Of a DNA stretch of 64,000 bases, positions 58,320-64,000 are shown one piece after another. The DNA is from Lactuca virosa. Taxonomy: Eukaryota > Streptophyta > Magnoliopsida > Asterales > Asteraceae. The stretch covers positions 120,435,724 to 120,499,723 of the forward strand of contig CAKMRJ010005634.1 in assembly GCA_928212115.1 (NCBI GenBank). The letters run 5' to 3'. The notes beneath the pieces were generated by a model. That model was not told the origin of the DNA and ran no database searches. It saw only the letters and a program-made list of their open reading frames with translations. How positions within the stretch are numbered: the stretch's first letter is position 1; each line of letters starts with the position of its first letter. A program made the translations under genes and the position numbers.

Positions 58320-61300
58320 ATGTCTTCCAACAATGCTTCTGGCTCAAACCCAACAGGCTCCTTTTCCCTTATGAACTTGTGTGGTAAGGTCATCTTTGAT
58401 GGATCCAATTTCAATGAGTGGATCAGAAACATCAGAATGATTACCCGCTACGAGGACAAAGAATATGTCCTCGATAGGGAGCTTAAGGTTGTGAATGAAG
58501 CCACTGCTACTCCTGATTTGCGGAGTTTGTTGCACATGAAAAGGATGCTACTAAAGTAGCATGCATCATGATGGCCACCATGACTCCTGAACTTCAAAAA
58601 TCCTATGAAGATTTCTACCCCTATGAGATGCACCTGGATCTGATGGAAAGGTACCATCAGAGCGCGCGTCAGGAGAGGTATGAAATCATCTCCTCCATGA
58701 TAACCGCAAGGATGAAGGATGGTGAACCCATCACCGGTCACTTGCAGAAGATGCAAAGGTTCGTTGACCGGTTGCTGAAGCTAAATGTTGACTTTCCTGA
58801 GGAAATGGCGATTGACATCATTCTCCATTCCTTACCTCCAAGTTATGATCAGTTTCGTATGACTTATCATATGAACAAGGAGGAAGTCACACTTAGCAAA
58901 CTTCAAGGACTCTTAAGGACAGCTGAAAATGGCCTTAAGGGTAAAGCGGTTGCTACTTCTACTCCTTCAACAGCCCCTGTTCTGGCTATTGGGCAGGGAA
59001 AGGGTAAGAAAAGGAAAAACCCTTCGAAGGGTACCAAGGGTAAGACTCTTGATGGTTCCTCTTCAAGTGGGACAAAGAAAGGTCCCATTACTCCTTCTTC
59101 AAACCCAAAGGAAGCACAATGCTTCTATTGCCAGGATAAGGGACACTTCAAGCGAAGCTGCCCCAAATATCTGCAAGATCTAAAGGATGGGAAGGTTAAA
59201 CCCACCCATGCAGGTATTTACACAATATTGTCTAACAACTCATCTAATGCTAATTCTTGGGTGCTTGATACAGGGTGTGGTATTCACATTTGTACTGATT
59301 TGCAGGCACTAAGAAGAAGTGAGCAAGTGGAGCACAGGAAGATAAACTTAGTCATGGGCAACAGGAAAGCATCACCTGTTACCAAGATAGGAGTTTATTC
59401 TTTATTGCTTAATAATGGGTTAATGTTAGATTTGAATAAGTGTTGTTACTCGCCCGAAATGGCGAGAAATATTATTTCCTTTCATGGCTTGTACAAACAA
59501 GGTTTTACATTTTCATTTGATAATAAAAATGGTGCTATTAATGTTTATTACAATGATGTATTTTACTTTAAAGCATTACCTTGTGATGGTGTATATGAAG
59601 CCGTGAATGTTGTAGACAATCTAGGAAATAATGTGTTGTATATTGATTCTTCAGATAGCTTGGATAAAGCATCCTTGTGGCATTGTCGTCTTGGACATGT
59701 TAACAAGAAGCGCATAGGCCAACTCCAAAAGGTTGGAGTCTTGGAATCATTTGACCTCAAGTCAGATGATAGTTGCGAGTCTTGTTTACTTGGAAAAATG
59801 ACAAAGTCACCCTTCACAGGTACTTGTGATAGGGGTGAAGGTTTGTTGGACCTTGTACACACGGATGTGTGTGGGCCCTTCAGAGTTGCTACAAGGGATG
59901 CTAATCGCTATTATGTGACTTTTACTGATGATTACAGTAGATATGGATATATTTACTTAATCAAGCATAAGTCAGAAACCTTTGAAAAGTTCAAAGAGTT
60001 TAAGCAGGAAGTTGAGAATCAATTGGGCAGGAACATCAAGATGCTCCGATCCGATCGAGGAGGAGAGTATCTTAGCATTGAGTTCCTTGACTATCTTAAG
60101 GAATGTGGGATTGTCTCACAATTGACACCTCCCAGAACACCACAGTTGAATGGTGTAGCTGAGAGGCGCAATCGAACCTTGTTGGATATGGTTCGTTCCA
60201 TGATGAGTCGAGCTTCATTACCAATCTCTTTCTGGGGGTATGCCTTAGAGACTGCCGCCCATATCCTTAATCTAGTCCCTACTAAAAAGGTTGCCAAAAC
60301 ACCTCACGAGATGTGGACTGGGAAAGTTCCCAATTTGGACCACATCAAGATTTGGGGTTGTGAAGCTTTTGTGAGGCGTGAGACTCATGATAAGCTTGAA
60401 CCTCGAAGTGAGAGGTGTTTTTTCATCGGCTACCCACAGAGATCCTTTGGTTACCTCTTCTACAGACCTAGTGATAATGTGGTTTTTGTAGCAAGAAGAG
60501 GAGTCTTTCGTGAGAGAGAATTCATAAGCCAAGGGGACAGTGGGAGGCAAATTGACCTTGAAGAGCTTCAAGAGTCAAGTGGTGAAGGAACCTCTAATGC
60601 TATCGACCAACCTGAGGAGGAAACTCCTGTTGATCCGATAGATGAGTCTGTACCTCCAAGACGTTCCACTAGGGTGAGGAACACACCTGATTTTTATTAT
60701 GGTTATCACATCACCACTGAAGGTGATACATTTATTAGTGATAGTACACTAATAGATTTGGATGAACCTAATAATTACAGGGAAGCCATGGCAGGCCCTG
60801 AGTCTGCTAAATGGAAGGAGGCTATGGACAGCGAGATTCAGTCCATGTATGACAATCAAGTTTGGAACTTGGTTAACAATGTACCAGGTCGTAAGACAGT
60901 TGGGTGCAAATGGATCTTCAAGAAGAAGACCGACATGGATGGGAAGGTACACACTTATAAAGCGCGACTGGTTGCGAAGGGCTTTACTCAAACTCCGGGA
61001 GTTGACTATGATGAGACCTTCTCACCAGTAGCTAAAATTAAGTCTATTAGAGTATTGTTAGCCATAGCTGCATTTCATGATTATGAAATATGGCAAATGG
61101 ATGTCAAAACCGCTTTCCTTAACGGAAAGTTGGCTGAGGATGTTTACATGGCTCAACCAGGGGTTTTGTCGATACAAGATACCCTAATAGAGTGTGTAAG
61201 CTTGATAAATCCATTTATGGATTGAAACAAGCATCTCGCAGATGGAATCTTTGCTTTGATGAGAAAGTCAAAGAGTTTGGCTTTTCTAGGAGTGAGGATG

Positions 61301-62346
61301 AGTCTTGTGTGTATGTCAGGGCTAGTGGGAGCATAGTTAGCTTCTTGGTGTTGTATGTGGATGACATACTTCTCATAGGAAACGACGTCCCAACCTTGCA
61401 GGAGGTTAAGTCCTGGCTTGGGAAGTGTTTCGCTATGAAGGACCTTGGGGAAGCTGCCTATATCCTAGGGATAAGGATATTGAGAGATAGGAGTAAGAGA
61501 CTAATTGGACTTAGTCAAAGTACTTATGTGGATAAGGTACTGAAGAGGTTCAGTATGCAAGATTCCAAGAAAGGAGAATTACCAATCCAGAGTAATGCCA
61601 AGCTGAGTAAGACTCAGAGTCCGAGTACAGAGGCTGAGATAGCTGAAATGAGTCATATACCATATGCTTCCGCTGTGGGCTCGATCATGTATGCTATGAC
61701 TTGTACTCGCCCTGATGTGGCCTTTGCTTTGAGCATGGTCAGTAGATATCAAGGGAACCCTGGCAAGGCACACTGGACAGCGGTAAAGAACATTCTCAAG
61801 TATCTGCGGAGGACTAAGGATTGGGTCCTTACCCTCGGGGGCAGTGATGACTTGAGAGTGGAAGGATATAGCGATGCTAGCTTTCAGACTGATAGGGATA
61901 ATTTCCGCTCTCAGTCAGGCTGGGTCTTTATCCTAAATGGAGGGGCAATTACTTGGAAAAGTTCCAAGCAGGAGACAGTAGCTGATTCTACTTGTGAATC
62001 AGAGTACATAGCAGCAAGTGAAGCAGCTAAGGAGGCGATATGGCTAAAGAACTTCATCGGAGACCTTGGAGTTGTACCAGCTATAAAAGAGCCAATGGAA
62101 ATTTTCTGTGACAGCGAAAGTGCGGTTGCTTTGGCTAAGGAACCAAGAGATCACGGGAGATCTAGGCACATTGACAGAAAATACCATTTCATAAGACATC
62201 GAATAGAAGAAGGACTCCTCGTGGCTAAGAGGGTATCATCAGATGAGAACCCGGCAGATCCCCTCACGAAGGGACTGAGCAGGGTTAAGCATTTACAGCA
62301 TGCGAGGCGCATTGGGCTGAAGGATGATATTAGTTTCAATAATTAG
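58320..62346 (+). pseudogene. Copia-4 gag-pol, nearly intact (two one-base frameshifts)
   Basis: Start ATG 58320 (MSSNNASGSNPTGSFSL). In order: gag, CCHC knuckle CFYCQDKGHFKRSC (59120-59160), protease WVLDTGCG (59258; Asp at 59267), HHCC (about 59675-59810), integrase core HTDVCGPF, TDDYSRYGY and RSDRGGEY (59855-60075), RT with RLVAKGFTQ and QMDVKTAFLNG, YVDD at 61354-61365, and RNase H (YSDASF, AKEAIW, IFCDSESAVALA) to 62346. About 1340 residues. The first shift, a missing base at about 58510-58520, splits gag; the second, near 61160 (GAGGG to GGGG), splits RT. There is no in-frame stop otherwise. All catalytic motifs are intact, so related copies may be functional. The shifts could be real or sequence errors. 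Confidence 0.95.
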
Positions 62347-63188
62347 ATTCCTGAAACTTGTAAAATGTAATTGACATTTGATGATAAATAAAAGTTGTTA
62401 TTTATTTATGAGTAAGGTGTTACTATCTTGTGTTGATTGTTTACTATGTTTCAATTTTGCATGTTTTTACTTCCAGAATAATTATGTTATTATTCAAACC
62501 ATCCACAGTCAGTCAAACTTTGGAAGTAAGTATTGATTAAGACTGTCATGAATTTGGCTTGTATGATTTGTCTAAAAGTGCTTTGGACAATGCAATGGTT
62601 GCTACAACATTCATGAGTACTCATAAGGGCTGAGTATTGGATCCAACCCACGCTCACTTGCATCACTTCATGGAATTTATCTCGATGTGATCGTGAGACG
62701 GTAATATCATATAAATCTTCAAACCTAGAGATATGAGTTGTTGACTATGAGTTGGTTATTCATTGATTGCACGAAAACGCATTGGTAACTCGATGTCATA
62801 AAACGTGCCTTTGTGAATAATTCAACAAGTAGTTAGTACAAGCATATCAGTCGAAGTTTATCTGTTCCTTCTAGAAATAGAAGCGATATCTGGGCCCCTC
62901 GATGATTTGGTTTTGACCTATGTACCGGGCCCGGTCAGAACCTAATTGATGTGTTCAATTTAGTTCTATGTCGAAACAAATCAGAGATCGAGAAACAAAT
63001 GCTGGACAATAAGTAAGACCATGTTCCATGTGTTTGTCCGGCTGATATCATGAGAACAGAGGATTTATATGATCACTTATCTTAAATGGCGTATCATCAT
63101 CATCTCAGTTCCGAGAGACTTTGAAAGAGCTACGATTGCTAGTCGGATTTTGAAGTCATATTCGCAAATATAGTTATTAGACTTATCC
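62347..63188 (+). other. Copia-4 3' untranslated region
   Basis: No gene; shared with Copia-1 and Copia-5. Confidence 0.8.
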
Positions 63189-63199
63189 AAGTGGGAGAC
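63189..63199 (+). promoter_or_regulatory. Copia-4 polypurine tract
   Basis: AAGTGGGAGAC directly before the 3' LTR. Confidence 0.9.
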
Positions 63200-63987
63200 T
63201 GTTGGATATAGTGTCTAAGTCCATAACTTTATTTGGTATGTACTTGACCCGACCCGGCATGGTCCATTTGGGTTGCATGGCATTGCAATACTTGGATAGA
63301 CTAAATGAGAGAATAAGGCACTTATGATTATTAATATATTATAAGTTCTAATATATTAATAATAGTATTATTTAATTAGTATTGATCAAGTATTAATCTA
63401 GGATTAATTTGGTGATCAAAGTGAGACTAATTAAATATATAGGGTTGATTATGACAATCATCGATTCTTTTATGGTGGATTAATGATCCATGGTTTATGG
63501 GTATGGATGTAACCAAATGGAGCTCCATGGATGGTCCATGGGAGTTACAAATCCATGGGTCATGGGAAATCAAGAGTCATGACAATTAAGGGCATTCATG
63601 TGTAAACCCTAATTGTGACAACACTATAAAAGGAACCCTATAGCTAGCAAAAAGTGGAGCTAGTGGACATAGTGTTACTAGAGAGGGCATAACCAATTTT
63701 GAGTGCTAGAAGTATTCTCTCAAGTTATTCCAAGTCTTGTGGTGTTGTGTGAAGCATTTGAGGCACAACATTTGGGGTGCTAGGCTCACAAAGTCTTGAA
63801 GGAATCCAAGCAACAACAAGGTATGTATTTCTACTAGTTTTATGTTTTATGTAATCCCCATGCCATGCTAGTTAGGAAATAACCTTGAAAAAGTAAATTT
63901 GCATGTATATAGAGAAAAAACATAGATTCAAGGTTATTAGGGTTGCATGTACACTTAGGAAGTGTTAGAATGCTCCAAAACCCATCA
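63200..63987 (+). repeat. Copia-4 3' LTR
   Basis: 788 bp, nearly identical to the 5' LTR; inverted repeat arms 63327-63341 and 63349-63363; TATA at 63625-63631. Confidence 0.97.
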
Positions 63988-64000
63988 GATATGTGTTCAT
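63988..64000 (+). pseudogene. Copia-3 RNase H, continuation
   Basis: Starts with the TSD GATAT, then GTGTTCAT; the next residues (VFI) match RNase H of Copia-4 (WVFI) at this point. Runs off the window. Confidence 0.8.

Larger units (their letters stand above)
56022..63987 (+). mobile_element. Copia-4: young full-length Ty1/copia retrotransposon
   Basis: 7966 bp: 5' LTR 56022-56806, PBS 56808-56820, leader, gag-pol 58320-62346, 3' untranslated part, purine tract 63189-63199, 3' LTR 63200-63987, and perfect TSD GATAT. The LTRs differ by three substitutions and four short indels. It sits in the same orientation inside the RNase H region of Copia-3. Confidence 0.97.

Overview
The window is 64 kb of repeat-rich plant nuclear DNA. 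No complete host gene, rRNA, tRNA or CRISPR array was recognised. It is almost wholly nested LTR retrotransposons and fragments, plus two DNA-transposon remnants and one decayed host-gene fragment. Clustered CTCG-N-CGAG motifs and gypsy LTRs with GTACGC-N3-GCGTAC motifs recall Asteraceae, possibly Lactuca. That placement is from memory and was not tested.

Layout. 1-5294: the 5' side of a minus-strand gypsy-type element (PBS 1064-1076) with an apparent LTR of about 4.2 kb. 5483-13377: a complete but decayed Ty1/copia element (Copia-1, plus strand) inside an older gypsy-type LTR (5295-5482 and 13378-13660). 13661-15210: unassigned. 15211-19100: minus-strand copia pol remnant, joined in the same orientation to a truncated gypsy gag, leader and 5' LTR (19105-22684). 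23602-32603: a full-length minus-strand Ty3/gypsy chromovirus (Tekay/Del-like) inserted in a GT-rich tract. 32660-33920: degenerate TTATGGC-type heptamer repeats with several orientation switches. 34299-41929: a minus-strand, gag-only, non-autonomous copia element (Copia-5). 42206-44065: a decayed PIF/Harbinger element. 44660-45026: two exons of a host-gene pseudogene. About 46460-46935: the end of a CACTA element. 46936-50792: LTR fragments and decayed repeats. 50795-64000: Copia-3, interrupted in its RNase H region by the young Copia-4 (56022-63987, 5-bp TSD gatat).

How the parts relate. Copia-1, Copia-4 and Copia-5 share PBS, polypurine tract, U3 palindromes and leader blocks, although Copia-5 has no pol. 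Copia-4 is the best-preserved relative; its two LTRs differ by three substitutions and four short indels, and its gag-pol has only two single-base frameshifts. The most interesting signals lie in the untranslated leaders. Two gypsy elements share a 42-bp identical block that folds into a hairpin with a 9-nt loop containing GGGCCC. The three copia families share paired hairpins with a 9-nt loop containing GTTAAC. Both resemble retroviral genome-dimerisation (kissing-loop) signals. Two intron-like GT-AG segments next to gag (68 nt in the Tekay-like element, 86 nt in Copia-5) are also notable. All domain calls come from reading translations; no search or folding program was run.
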